Below are positions 32,615 to 41,012 of a stretch of DNA of 64,000 nt, piece by piece. The notes beneath the pieces were generated by a model. It was given only the letters and a program-made list of their open reading frames with translations. It did no database searches and had not been told where the DNA came from. The number at the start of each line of letters is the position of its first letter. Positions within the stretch are counted from its first letter, which is position 1. The position numbers and the translations under genes were made by a program. The stretch comes from Candidatus Poribacteria bacterium (GTDB lineage: Bacteria; Poribacteria; WGA-4E; WGA-3G): positions 60,625-124,624 of the forward strand of contig JAPPIG010000025.1 of assembly GCA_028820635.1 (NCBI GenBank). The letters run 5' to 3'.

Positions 32615-33511
32615 TTATGACGCTAAATCATCAAGCATCTCTCGGATGCAGCGTTCACCGCTATCAATAAACAGTGGTGCTAAAGGACCCCTACCGTGCA
32701 ATGTTTGCAGTAAGGAATCTATCTGAATCATGCGTTGTTGTGGTGTGTAGCATCTGAGCCATTTTTGGATAAATTCGCGGGCAGGTTTTGGGTTGCCAGT
32801 TCTCAGTGTCCGAGTGCTTTTTCGCCATGCTTGCCACCGAAAGGAATAACCACAGCCAGTGCAAGTAAGTTTTTCATCTTTCTTCTTTAGGCTTTTACGG
32901 TAATCTCGCCACCTACGTTTGTAATCGCACACTGTACACTGAATGTTACCAGAGACATGCAGTGCCGTCTCTTGACACTTCGGACATTTTAATTCAGGTT
33001 TAGATTGCCGATGTTTTACAGTTTGCGTTTTCGGAGGTTTATCAGGTCTACGGACAAGGTTTTGACAGTGCGGACACGGTAAACGAACTCGGGTTCTTAC
33101 AGACTGATTGTAGGCTTCAGGCGACCAACTTTTACCGCAAGCACACTGCAAGTCATCATTTTGCTGCAGGACAGAACGACATGTAAAACATCGTGGTGTG
33201 TCACGTAATGCTTGACGGCAATCACGCCATAGCAACCGTCCTCCGCAGTGTAGACAGTGAAACCAATTCTCGCGAGTCCCACCTTCACCAGTACTGAAGA
33301 GTGGGTCAATCTGCCTTGCTATCTTTGTGCTGCACTGTGGACATGGCACGCATCCCTCTCGGTAAACATCTGCAACCGTTGCTATATCGGTACAGCGTGC
33401 ATGCAGTTCCCATCCAACATCGTGCAGCAACATATCATCATAGATGCCAAGGCGTGCAAATCGGTATAAACGACGAATTTTGATTGGTTTTACTCGCGGT
33501 GCCCAATTCAT
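32615..33511 (-). CDS. Zinc-ribbon repeat protein of unknown function
   Basis: A 298-residue, basic, Cys-rich protein. CxxC knuckles are visible at CPQC, CLHC, CFTC, CAC, CPHC, CPKC, CTVC and CTGC, enough for about four zinc ribbons. Each ribbon is followed by an aromatic/basic stretch: LLWRDCRQAL, SWSPEAYNQS, RRWRDYRKSL, FRWQAWRKST. This repeated pattern (zinc knuckle then W-x-x-x-R-x-S) suggests a duplicated 45-60 residue module. The N-terminal 50 residues (IRRLYRFARLGIYDDMLLHDVGWELHARC) and C-terminal LLQTLHGRGPLAPLF are non-repetitive. A nucleic-acid-binding role is likely but unproven. No family name is known to me. Confidence 0.6.
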   Translation of the reverse strand: MNWAPRVKPIKIRRLYRFARLGIYDDMLLHDVGWELHARCTDIATVADVYREGCVPCPQCSTKIARQIDPLFSTGEGGTRENWFHCLHCGGRLLWRDCRQALRDTPRCFTCRSVLQQNDDLQCACGKSWSPEAYNQSVRTRVRLPCPHCQNLVRRPDKPPKTQTVKHRQSKPELKCPKCQETALHVSGNIQCTVCDYKRRWRDYRKSLKKKDEKLTCTGCGYSFRWQAWRKSTRTLRTGNPKPAREFIQKWLRCYTPQQRMIQIDSLLQTLHGRGPLAPLFIDSGERCIREMLDDLAS

Positions 33512-33550
33512 TGTTTTATAAGTTCTTTCCAGAAATCCGTAGTAATCTAC

Positions 33551-33757
33551 TCATACTGCTAACAGTAGCGCTTCAAAGTGTTCATCAGGGACTGGCAGTC
33601 CATCTTCTTGAAGCGCGATAATATATCCTTCTATTGCCTCTTTAATGTTGCTGACAAGTTCCTGTTTAGTTTCAGCTTGACTTACACAACCGGGCAAACT
33701 TGGGCATTCAGCAACCCAATAACCATCTTCACCCGGATAGATCACTACTTGTCTGAT
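33551..33757 (-). CDS. HicB-like antitoxin domain protein, orphan
   Basis: VVIYPGEDGYWVAECPSLPGCVSQAETKQELVSNIKEAIEGYI is the classic HicB partial RNase H-like fold; 64-68 residues depending on start. GTG 33745 is the only standard start codon in frame, but GGAGGT (33763-33768) would be 17 bases from it. The codon placed five bases after the Shine-Dalgarno, and aligned with the usual MRQVVIYPG start, is ATC (33755-33757). Either AUC initiates, or ATG was lost and GTG is used. No HicA gene adjoins, so the protein is an orphan regulator or stand-alone HicB. Confidence 0.7.
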   Translation of the reverse strand: MRQVVIYPGEDGYWVAECPSLPGCVSQAETKQELVSNIKEAIEGYIIALQEDGLPVPDEHFEALLLAV

Positions 33758-33824
33758 TGTCTACCTCCGGTTTTAAATTTTCGTTGAGAATTTAATTTCA
33801 ATAAATACTTATATTGTGCTAAAG

Positions 33825-34844
33825 TTAAGCGGAAATCTTTACAACTTCACCGGTTTCAATACTACGACTAATCGCTTCCAAAACGCGCATGTTCTGATAT
33901 GCATCTTCAAGGCTGGAATGCGGTTGCGTTCCTGCTTGTAAAGACTGTGCCCAATGCCGCATCTCTTCCAGATAACCGGGTCTGCCAACACCGTGGTATG
34001 CAGTATTGAGATCCCATTCTTCAGTCGGTGTATCGGCATAACCTCCACCTGTACCCAGCCATGTCGGCATACGGTAACGGCGCAACTTACGGGTCTCAAG
34101 TACCTGAATAGCCTGATTGTTTGTGCCTTTGATGAATACCATCGCTTCTAAAACCGGACCGGTGCCGAGTGTCATTGTTCCAATGCCACCGTTTTCATAT
34201 CGTAGATTCACAGACATTGAAACGGTAGATGATGCAGAATCAATCTCACCCATCGCGAAAACTTCACTGACCTGCCCCATAAAGAAGCGCATACAATCTG
34301 TGGGATGGATCACCTGATCAAGCATGAAGGGCCAGGCAAAGGGCGCCCCCGCTTCACTAAGGCGTGGACCTGGCGCAAGATATCGCGTGTGATATTGGCA
34401 TGTCGCTCCGAAATCATCTTCATCAATCAAGCGTTTTGCAATCTGATGTGCAGGGGCATGCCGCCACATTGTGCCGACCATTCCTGTTTTTCCGGTCTCA
34501 ATTGACGCATCTACCAGCATTTTGGCGCCTTCTGCGGTGGTTGCAGGTGGTTTTTCTGTATAGATATGGTAACCCTGTTTAAGACATTCAATGCCGATAT
34601 CTCGATGCAGTTTATCTTCTGGTCTCCCGACTACTGCCACCGCATAAAGGTCTTCATTTTTGAACATCTCATTGTAATCGGTGTAGTGGCGTAAAGCACC
34701 AAACCTCCGAGCGTTGGATTTCGCCTTATCTTCTACGAGGTCACACGTAGCCACAAATTCGAACTCAGGTACCATCGGGATGCATTGCTGCAACTGCGAT
34801 GACATCCCACCACAACCAATAAAAGCAACTCTAATTTTATCCAT
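33825..34844 (-). CDS. Gfo/Idh/MocA family oxidoreductase
   Basis: A 339-residue NAD(P)-dependent dehydrogenase. The Rossmann motif VAFIGCGGMSSQ is near residue 5-16. The catalytic-region motif YTEKPPATTAEGAKMLVDAS (EKP) is near 95-114. A GGIGTMTLGTGP beta-sheet domain follows. The C-terminal YLEEMRHWAQSLQAGTQPHSSLEDAYQNMRVLEAISRSIETGE is the usual end of the family. Substrates are typically sugars or inositols. GGAG lies eight bases before the ATG. A VOC-family gene lies upstream on the same strand, 54 bases away. Confidence 0.85.
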   Translation of the reverse strand: MDKIRVAFIGCGGMSSQLQQCIPMVPEFEFVATCDLVEDKAKSNARRFGALRHYTDYNEMFKNEDLYAVAVVGRPEDKLHRDIGIECLKQGYHIYTEKPPATTAEGAKMLVDASIETGKTGMVGTMWRHAPAHQIAKRLIDEDDFGATCQYHTRYLAPGPRLSEAGAPFAWPFMLDQVIHPTDCMRFFMGQVSEVFAMGEIDSASSTVSMSVNLRYENGGIGTMTLGTGPVLEAMVFIKGTNNQAIQVLETRKLRRYRMPTWLGTGGGYADTPTEEWDLNTAYHGVGRPGYLEEMRHWAQSLQAGTQPHSSLEDAYQNMRVLEAISRSIETGEVVKISA

Positions 34845-34898
34845 AAATAAAACTCCAAATCAATCTTTGCGTAGTCATTAGATAAAAATAACGGAACA

Positions 34899-35288
34899 TT
34901 ATAAGTACGGATTGTGTGCAACTTCCCAATAAAATCCGTCAGGGTCTTTGAAATAGCCAGAATATCCACCCCAAAACACCTTCTGTCCGGGTTTAACGAG
35001 TTCTGCTCCTGCTGCAACCGCTTCTGCTAAGGTTTTATCCACCTCTTCTGGAGAATCAACGTTGTGGGCAAGTGTGAATCCTTGAAAACCTGTTCCTTCT
35101 GGGGAGATTGTAATATCTTCAGCCAGTTTATCCCTTGGATAAAGCCCAAATATTATTCCTTCCATCTTAAAAAATGCGATGCTATCCGAGTCACCCATTA
35201 AGGGAAACCCTAACCCGTTCTGATAAAAATCAACGGAACGTTGCAAGTCTTCAACACCAAGCGTAACAATAGTAATATGCGGTTTCAT
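34899..35288 (-). CDS. VOC/glyoxalase family protein
   Basis: A 129-residue protein with two beta-alpha-beta-beta-beta modules. ITIVTLGVEDLQRSVDFYQNGLGF opens the first; FFKMEGIIFGLYPRDKLAED and GGYSGYFKDPDGFYWEVAHNP close them. His3 and the terminal Glu of FYWEVAHNP fit the metal-ligand positions. The family includes glyoxalase I, bleomycin resistance and ring-cleaving dioxygenases; no specific function follows. AAGGAGA precedes the ATG. Confidence 0.8.
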   Translation of the reverse strand: MKPHITIVTLGVEDLQRSVDFYQNGLGFPLMGDSDSIAFFKMEGIIFGLYPRDKLAEDITISPEGTGFQGFTLAHNVDSPEEVDKTLAEAVAAGAELVKPGQKVFWGGYSGYFKDPDGFYWEVAHNPYL

Positions 35289-35377
35289 TTATCTCCTTAA
35301 TAATGTGTTTTACAAATCAAAATATATGACCCGCACCTACCTAAGTTTATGCGGATTATTTTGTAGTGTTGATATCC

Positions 35378-35551
35378 TTAATCTTCTCCTAAGGAACCTG
35401 ATTGCGGTTCTTGCCTATTACTTTGTCGTGCTAATAATTCAACAGAATCTGCGAGTTTTTCATGTACCTGCATAGCACGCCAGCCGACAATCATCCAAAA
35501 AATCCCAGTAAAAATACCGAATAACATCACCAAAACTGCAAGACCTTCCAT
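35378..35551 (-). CDS. Small single-pass membrane protein
   Basis: A 57-residue frame with a good ribosome site (AGAGGTAG four bases before ATG 35551). The N-terminal half is a membrane helix (MEGLAVLVMLFGIFTGIFWMIVGW). It is followed by an amphipathic helix (RAMQVHEKLADSVELLARQ) and a polar tail. The layout resembles many small poribacterial and cyanobacterial membrane proteins of unknown role. It lies between the VOC gene and thiO on the same strand. Confidence 0.6.
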   Translation of the reverse strand: MEGLAVLVMLFGIFTGIFWMIVGWRAMQVHEKLADSVELLARQSNRQEPQSGSLGED

Positions 35552-35663
35552 TATCTACCTCTTGTCATCAGAGTCATAAATCAGATAACGATGTGTATAT
35601 CAAAAGTTCCAGGATACAATCTCTGTTCACTTGGATTCATTACAAATGCATGTTGTTTATTCC

Positions 35664-36782
35664 CTATATAGCATTAGGTTTAAAAGACTCAAGAGGTAGC
35701 GAAGTCTGTCCTGTCGTAAGTAGTTCAGCAATGAGTTGCCCCGTAATCGGAGCAAGCAGGATACCATTTTTGAAGTGCCCAGACGCTAAAATTACGTTAT
35801 CATAACCCGGAAGGTATCCCAGACACGGACCGTTTTTGTAATATGGACGCAAACCTGCCCATGTTTGCACAAATGTGCTTTGCGCGAGTTCCGGTGCAAT
35901 TACAACCGCAGCGTCTATCATCTGTTTTACACCATCAACTGATGAGGTTTTATCGTAACCTACAAACTCCACCGTTGCTCCAAGTAGGATTTTCCCATCT
36001 GCACGCGGAACGATATAGATACCGAGGCCGTCTATCGTCCGTTGAATGAGCGGCGGCATTGTTTCAAGCAGAACTATTTGACCCTTTGCAGGAGAAATTG
36101 AGATAGGAAAATCAAGCAATGCGGTCAGATTACCTGCCCAACATCCCGCAGCAATCACAAACGAGTCAGCATGAATAGTCTCACGATTGACAACTACTCC
36201 GACAACTCGTCCCTTTTCTCTAACAAATTCAGTAACCGGATTACCCAATAGAAACTTTGCCCCAAAATTTGCTGCGCCTTTTGTCAACGCAGCCACCATT
36301 TTGGGGTTGCGCACATGTCCATCTTCTGGGAACAGTACTGCCCCTGCAATGGATTTTGAAACCGCGGGTTCTAATTTCCATGCTTGTTCTGGCGAAAAAA
36401 CTTCAGCAGTAAAACCTCGGTTCACCCTTCGTTCTGCTAAACCGATTAAACCTGCAGCTTCAGCTTCATCGAAAAAGACTGATAGCGTGCCTGAACGGAT
36501 AAATTCAATATCTATATTCGTTTCGGATTTCAATTCTGTTGCCAGTGACGGATACATGGCAAGACTTGCACGACACAACTCTGGATAAGGTTCGTGTGTT
36601 GATGCATGCGATGTTAAAATTCCTGCGCCTGCCCAAGATGCTTCTGTGCCAACGCGTGATGCCTTTTCAATTAAGATTACATCTACTTGTCTTTTGGCAA
36701 GTTCATAAGCGATCGCGCATCCGATGATACCACCGCCGATAATAGCAACATCAGTCTTATTTTGATTCAAGTTTTTCTCCAT
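35664..36782 (-). CDS. thiO: Glycine oxidase ThiO
   Basis: A 372-residue FAD-dependent amine oxidase (DAO fold). The dinucleotide motif VAIIGGGIIGCAIAYELA is at 12-29, followed by VILIEKASRVGTEASWAGAGILTSHA, in which SWAGAGIL is typical of ThiO. GLRPYYKNGPCLGYLPGYDNVILASGHFKNGILLAPITGQLIAELL at the C terminus carries the ThiO-type substrate-site Arg (GLRP) and the final FAD loop. ThiO makes the glycine imine needed for the thiazole of thiamin. No other thi genes are in the window apart from the ThiF/MoeB relative at 55.4 kb. It is divergent from the EutN operon. Confidence 0.8.
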   Translation of the reverse strand: MEKNLNQNKTDVAIIGGGIIGCAIAYELAKRQVDVILIEKASRVGTEASWAGAGILTSHASTHEPYPELCRASLAMYPSLATELKSETNIDIEFIRSGTLSVFFDEAEAAGLIGLAERRVNRGFTAEVFSPEQAWKLEPAVSKSIAGAVLFPEDGHVRNPKMVAALTKGAANFGAKFLLGNPVTEFVREKGRVVGVVVNRETIHADSFVIAAGCWAGNLTALLDFPISISPAKGQIVLLETMPPLIQRTIDGLGIYIVPRADGKILLGATVEFVGYDKTSSVDGVKQMIDAAVVIAPELAQSTFVQTWAGLRPYYKNGPCLGYLPGYDNVILASGHFKNGILLAPITGQLIAELLTTGQTSLPLESFKPNAI

Positions 36783-36911
36783 TCTTTTAGACTTGACTTT
36801 ACCCGCTAAAATAGTTTAACATGATGATAGTAATTTGTCAATTTCTCACGCATTACGCTGTAAACATCAGAGAAAAATAATTGATTTAAAACTAAAACAA
36901 AGGCTTTTTGA

Positions 36912-37199
36912 ATGATACTTGGAAAGGTTACGGGGACAGTCGTTGCAACGCAAAAAGATGAGAAACTTGTTGGAAGCAAGTTGCTGATTGTCCAAGATGT
37001 GAATTTAGATGGAGAATTAGAACGGAAGTACACAGTCGCGGTGGACGCTGTCGGTGCTGGCATCGGTGAAATTGTTCTTATAGCAACAGGCAGCTCAGCG
37101 CGTCAGACGAGTGTGACAAGCAACAAACCTGTTGATGGTGTTGTCATGGCAATCGTTGATACCATTGAAGTTGATGGTGAAGTCCGTTACATGAAATAG
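36912..37199 (+). CDS. EutN/CcmL bacterial microcompartment vertex protein
   Basis: A 95-residue BMC-P pentamer protein. MILGKVTGTVVATQKDEKLVGSKLLIVQDVNLDGELERK is the characteristic N-terminal half. AVDAVGAGIGEIVLIATGSSARQT is the conserved pore-side loop, and VDGVVMAIVDTIEVDG ends it. Such pentamers cap the vertices of proteinaceous shells. No hexameric BMC-H/T gene or encapsulated enzyme gene adjoins; instead the gene heads an operon with a histidine kinase 14 bases downstream. Either the shell genes are elsewhere, or this is a free EutN homologue. Confidence 0.85.
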   Translation: MILGKVTGTVVATQKDEKLVGSKLLIVQDVNLDGELERKYTVAVDAVGAGIGEIVLIATGSSARQTSVTSNKPVDGVVMAIVDTIEVDGEVRYMK

Positions 37200-37213
37200 A
37201 GAGACTGACTGAT

Positions 37214-38974
37214 ATGGAACAGGCACAATTGTTCCAGGAAAAAGCAGTCGATGATGAACTGCCGTTAAAACTGGAGTTAATCAAGCAAATCGGATGGTTG
37301 GTGCGGCTTCGTTGGATTGCAATCGGAGGTGTATTTTTCACTGTGACGGTTGCCAATTTAGCGTACGATATGATTGCGAACCCCATTCCGCTTTATATCA
37401 TAGCCGGCCTGATGGTGCTTTACAACTTTGAACCTCAGATGTATCGCAAAGCACCAGCGCAACAACGGCTAATGTCTATCAAACGGCAAGCGTGTATCCA
37501 TATTATACTTGATTTGCTGTCGTTGATTGCTCTCATCCATTTCAGCGGTGGTGTTGAAAATCCATTTATATTCTATTTCATTTTTCACCTAATTATCGCG
37601 AGTATCATCTTATCGAAACGTGTCAGTTATATATTAGCTACACTAAACACTGTCCTATTAAGCTCGCTCATTTTCCTTGAGTATTTTGAGATTCTTCCAC
37701 ACTATCCGCTGAATAATTTTCTGCCCGATGAGTTGGGGAGCGACCCAATTTATATCTTTGGCGTGTTATTTGTGTTTACAAGTACCCTTTTCTTTTCAGT
37801 TTATTTGGCAACCACAATCACGCAAACTGCAAGAGAGCGTGAAGCAGAAACGAGGGAACTCAAGGAGAATTTGGAAGAAAAGGTTGATGAACTTGTTGAA
37901 ACTCGTAAAGAGGTTGTGTTTGAACGTAACAAATTGCAATCTATTATTGAATGTATGCAGGAGGGTGTTGTTTTTGTAGACTCTACTAACCAAACGACCC
38001 TCTTCAACAAAGCTGCACAAATGATTCAGAAAGATCGATCAGAACAAGATATGAAACCTGATCTGCAATTTGGAAGTGCTGAAACACTTGCTCAAATTTC
38101 ACAGGACTTTTCCGAAGGTGGAGATGCGATTGAAAGGAAAAACCAGCAAATAGGAGAAAAACACTTAGAAAATACTTATGCTGCTGTTCGCGATGACGAG
38201 GATAATTATCTTGGGACTGTTCTCGTTTCGCGTGATGTAACTGATCGAAAACGGATGGAACAGCAACTCATCTTTTCAGAAAAAATGGCTGCTATCGGTG
38301 AATTGGCGGCGGGTGTCGCACATGAAATCAACAATCCGCTTGACGGTTTGTTGAACTGTATCCTTCGTATACAGCGTAACCCGAAAAACATTGAACAAAC
38401 GCAAGAATATCTCGGTTTAATGGAAGAAGCCATTCGGCGTATTGAAGCGACAATTGGGAAACTTCTCGATTTCTCTCGACCTCATGAATTGATGCTAACT
38501 GCTGTAAATCTTAATGATGTTGTGAATGAGACAATTGGACTTATAGAATATGGAGCGTCCGAAAAAGGTATAAAAATAGAAAAAGACTACCGAGATCAAA
38601 TTGCACTTATTCGTGGTGATAAACATCTTTTAGAACAGGTCATCCTCAATCTCGCATTGAATGCTATTACTGCAATGCCAGATGGTGGAAGGCTTTTATT
38701 TGAAACTGGCGAAATAAATTTAGATGCCTTGATAGGAAAACCGAGCGTTTACGTCAAAGTAATTGACACTGGAATCGGCATATCAAAATCCGTTCAAGAC
38801 AGAATTTTTGACCCGTTTTACACAACACAAATTACAGAAAAAGGTACTGGGCTTGGACTTTCAGTGTCTGACAGAATTGTGAGACAACATCAAGGAGTTA
38901 TTGAAGTAGAGAGCGAAGTTGGTCGTGGTTCAACATTTACAGTAAAATTGCCCATTCCACAAGAACAAACATAG
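37214..38974 (+). CDS. Membrane sensor histidine kinase (NtrB-like)
   Basis: 586 residues. Five or six membrane helices lie at about 33-200 (LRWIAIGGVFFTVTVANLAYD ... IYIFGVLFVFTSTLFFSVYLATTI). A coiled coil spans 205-240 and a PAS domain about 240-345 (LQSIIECMQEGVVFVDSTNQ). HisKA follows with phospho-acceptor His370 in GELAAGVAHEINNPLDG, then HATPase boxes N (LNLALNAITAMPDG), G1 (DTGIGI), F (FDPFYTT) and G2 (KGTGLGLSV). The HEINNPL box is typical of NtrB/AtoS-like kinases that pair with NtrC-type regulators, as here (regulator 9 bases downstream). The signal is unknown; the N-terminal membrane domain probably senses a lipophilic or redox cue. Confidence 0.9.
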   Translation: MEQAQLFQEKAVDDELPLKLELIKQIGWLVRLRWIAIGGVFFTVTVANLAYDMIANPIPLYIIAGLMVLYNFEPQMYRKAPAQQRLMSIKRQACIHIILDLLSLIALIHFSGGVENPFIFYFIFHLIIASIILSKRVSYILATLNTVLLSSLIFLEYFEILPHYPLNNFLPDELGSDPIYIFGVLFVFTSTLFFSVYLATTITQTAREREAETRELKENLEEKVDELVETRKEVVFERNKLQSIIECMQEGVVFVDSTNQTTLFNKAAQMIQKDRSEQDMKPDLQFGSAETLAQISQDFSEGGDAIERKNQQIGEKHLENTYAAVRDDEDNYLGTVLVSRDVTDRKRMEQQLIFSEKMAAIGELAAGVAHEINNPLDGLLNCILRIQRNPKNIEQTQEYLGLMEEAIRRIEATIGKLLDFSRPHELMLTAVNLNDVVNETIGLIEYGASEKGIKIEKDYRDQIALIRGDKHLLEQVILNLALNAITAMPDGGRLLFETGEINLDALIGKPSVYVKVIDTGIGISKSVQDRIFDPFYTTQITEKGTGLGLSVSDRIVRQHQGVIEVESEVGRGSTFTVKLPIPQEQT

Positions 38975-38983
38975 GAGGTCAAA

Positions 38984-40330
38984 ATGAAAATCCTCGTTGT
39001 TGATGATGAAAAATTAAAACGCATGACACTCCGTGATGATTTACGCGAATCTAATTACGATGCTATCGCTGTCGAATCGCCATTAATTGGGCTTCAACTT
39101 TTGCAACAAGAGGCGTTTGATGTGTTGGTGACCGATTTGCGGATGCCGCAGATGCACGGGATTGATTTTCTTAAAAGGGTGAAAAAAGAACATCCACATA
39201 TAACCGTAATTGTGATGACTGCATACGCAAGTGTTGAGACCGCTGTTGAGGCTCTTAGATTCGGTGCATATAACTACATTAAAAAACCTTTTTCAAGCGA
39301 TGAGTTAATCCTTATGCTGGATAAACTCAAAGCGTTGAGGGGGAAAACACCTACTGAAAATACACAATCATCTCTCAAAACGCCTGACACAAACCAAGAA
39401 CCTTCTCTTTACCAAACACTCATTGGAAAAAGTCAACAAATACAAGAAATCTTCAAATTAATACCTAATGTTGCTGCTGCTGACAGCAATGTTATGATTT
39501 GCGGAGAAGAGGGGACAGGTAAATCACTCTTGGCAAAAACAATTCATCTGCGAAGTTCGCGGCAGCATCAACCTTATGTTAGCCTCAATTGTTATGGTCT
39601 TACTGCCGATGCTATTGAATTGGAACTTTTTGGTGATCAATCTCGCCAAGGAAAACTACAATTAGCGAAGAACGGGACACTTTTCATTGCAAATGTGGAT
39701 ACTGTTCCACTTGACCTGCAGGCAAAACTCTTAGCCATATTGGAAGAACGAAAGTTTTTGGGATCGTCTGAATCTGAACACATCGAACTGGATTTGCGTA
39801 TCATATCAACGTCCCGCGAAAATCTAAAAGAGAAAACAAAACGTAACGAATTTCTTGAAGACCTATATTATCAATTGAATGTCATCCCTTTGTTCCTGCC
39901 GCCACTACGAGAACGCAAAGGTGACATCCCGATGCTCATTAACCATTTTATGGAGATTTTTTCACCACATCAAGCCATTCGTATGAAGCAGGATGCAATC
40001 AACGTCCTTACTGAGTATCCGTGGCCGGGAAATATCAGTGAACTTGAAAATATTATAGAACGACTTGTCGCTGTCAACAATGGGACTGACATTACAACTG
40101 AAGAAATACCGATTGAATTAAAGCTACCCACATCTCAAAAACTTGACAATACGCCAAGTATGACCTCTTTCCACGAAATTATTAAATCCACGGAACGTGA
40201 ACTTATTGCCTGGGCAATGCGAAAGACACAAGGGAATAAAACGCGAGCGGCTAAGTTACTCTCTATGAAACCTTCTACTTTCCGTGATGCACTTGCCAAA
40301 CATATACATCAGATTGAATGGGAAGAATAG
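38984..40330 (+). CDS. NtrC-family response regulator with degenerate AAA+ domain
   Basis: 448 residues. The receiver domain 1-120 is intact (Asp7/8, phospho-Asp51, Thr79, Lys101). The AAA+ region about 145-365 keeps Walker A (GEEGTGKS, 174-181) but lacks the GAFTGA sigma-54 loop: ELFGD (214-218) is followed almost directly by the QLAKNGTLF strand. Walker B reads GTLFIANVD where family members have an acidic pair. Sensor II WPGNVREL reads WPGNISEL, losing its Arg. A Fis-type HTH is present at about 415-440 (NKTRAAKLLSMKPSTFRDAL). It is therefore probably a DNA-binding regulator that does not activate sigma-54 polymerase and may not hydrolyse ATP. It overlaps no gene and sits between kinase and 5-FCL. 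Confidence 0.85.
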   Translation: MKILVVDDEKLKRMTLRDDLRESNYDAIAVESPLIGLQLLQQEAFDVLVTDLRMPQMHGIDFLKRVKKEHPHITVIVMTAYASVETAVEALRFGAYNYIKKPFSSDELILMLDKLKALRGKTPTENTQSSLKTPDTNQEPSLYQTLIGKSQQIQEIFKLIPNVAAADSNVMICGEEGTGKSLLAKTIHLRSSRQHQPYVSLNCYGLTADAIELELFGDQSRQGKLQLAKNGTLFIANVDTVPLDLQAKLLAILEERKFLGSSESEHIELDLRIISTSRENLKEKTKRNEFLEDLYYQLNVIPLFLPPLRERKGDIPMLINHFMEIFSPHQAIRMKQDAINVLTEYPWPGNISELENIIERLVAVNNGTDITTEEIPIELKLPTSQKLDNTPSMTSFHEIIKSTERELIAWAMRKTQGNKTRAAKLLSMKPSTFRDALAKHIHQIEWEE

Positions 40331-40339
40331 AAAAGTTAT

Positions 40340-40930
40340 ATGGGAATCGCTCAAAAACGGGAATCTATCAGGGAAGAAACATTGAAACGGCGCGAAAATC
40401 TGTCACCTGCAGAACGTACTACGCGAAGCAAACTGATTGTGGGGCATGTGATTGAATGGATTCAGCAAAGTGAAAAAAATGGGGAAGAGTGTTATTTTGA
40501 TGCGGTGATGGTTTATTTGAGCATGAAAAGCGAGGTAGAAACACAAGAACTGATTGAAACTCTTTTCAATCAGGAGAGACACATTATTGCCCCAGTTGTT
40601 GATACAAAAAGCAGTCAACTCATACCGAGATGTGTTCAGAATTTGAAAAAAGATTTAATTCGACACCGTTTTGGAATGCTTGAACCCAATACCAATTGTC
40701 CTATTTTCCCGCCTGATAAACTCCAACTCATCTTCGTTCCTGGCATTGCTTTTGATTCAAATGGTTATCGTCTCGGATACGGCAAAGGATTTTATGACCG
40801 TTTTCTGCCTTCCTGTCCAAACGCTGTTACAATTGGTATAGCATTTGAGATGCAAATCGTAGAGGATACATTTCCACAACCGTGGGATGTTCCCGTGCAG
40901 CATATTTTTACAGAAAAAGGCATGGTATAG
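40340..40930 (+). CDS. 5-formyltetrahydrofolate cyclo-ligase
   Basis: 196 residues. The N terminus KRESIREETLKRRENLSPAERTTRS and the motif PGIAFDSNGYRLGYGKGFYDRFL are diagnostic. The enzyme converts 5-formyl-THF to 5,10-methenyl-THF with ATP, in the cytosol. It is the last gene of the EutN-kinase-regulator operon (nine-base gap). In Proteobacteria the gene is often next to 6S RNA. Here a consensus promoter and a structured region follow directly downstream. Confidence 0.9.
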   Translation: MGIAQKRESIREETLKRRENLSPAERTTRSKLIVGHVIEWIQQSEKNGEECYFDAVMVYLSMKSEVETQELIETLFNQERHIIAPVVDTKSSQLIPRCVQNLKKDLIRHRFGMLEPNTNCPIFPPDKLQLIFVPGIAFDSNGYRLGYGKGFYDRFLPSCPNAVTIGIAFEMQIVEDTFPQPWDVPVQHIFTEKGMV

Positions 40931-40977
40931 CGGATTAGTTACAAAAGGGCATGCCTCATAAAAAATAACTGTTTTTT

Positions 40978-41006
40978 TTGACATCTTTTTGTAAATATGA
41001 TATAAT
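40978..41006 (+). promoter_or_regulatory. Perfect consensus sigma-70 promoter
   Basis: TTGACA (40978-40983), 17-base spacer, TATAAT (41001-41006), both hexamers exact. Transcription should start near 41013, about 200 bases before the next start codon, so it makes a long structured leader or a separate small RNA. Confidence 0.8.
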
Positions 41007-41012
41007 TGTTTT

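Noticed and set aside
33551..33757. Complete HicAB toxin-antitoxin system
   Set aside because: No HicA-like small dsRBD gene lies on either side.
36912..37199. Bacterial microcompartment locus
   Set aside because: Only a single vertex protein is present; no hexameric shell, aldehyde dehydrogenase or signature enzyme adjoins.
38984..40330. Sigma-54 enhancer-binding activator
   Set aside because: GAFTGA, Walker B acidic residues and sensor II Arg are all missing, so sigma-54 activation is not supported.
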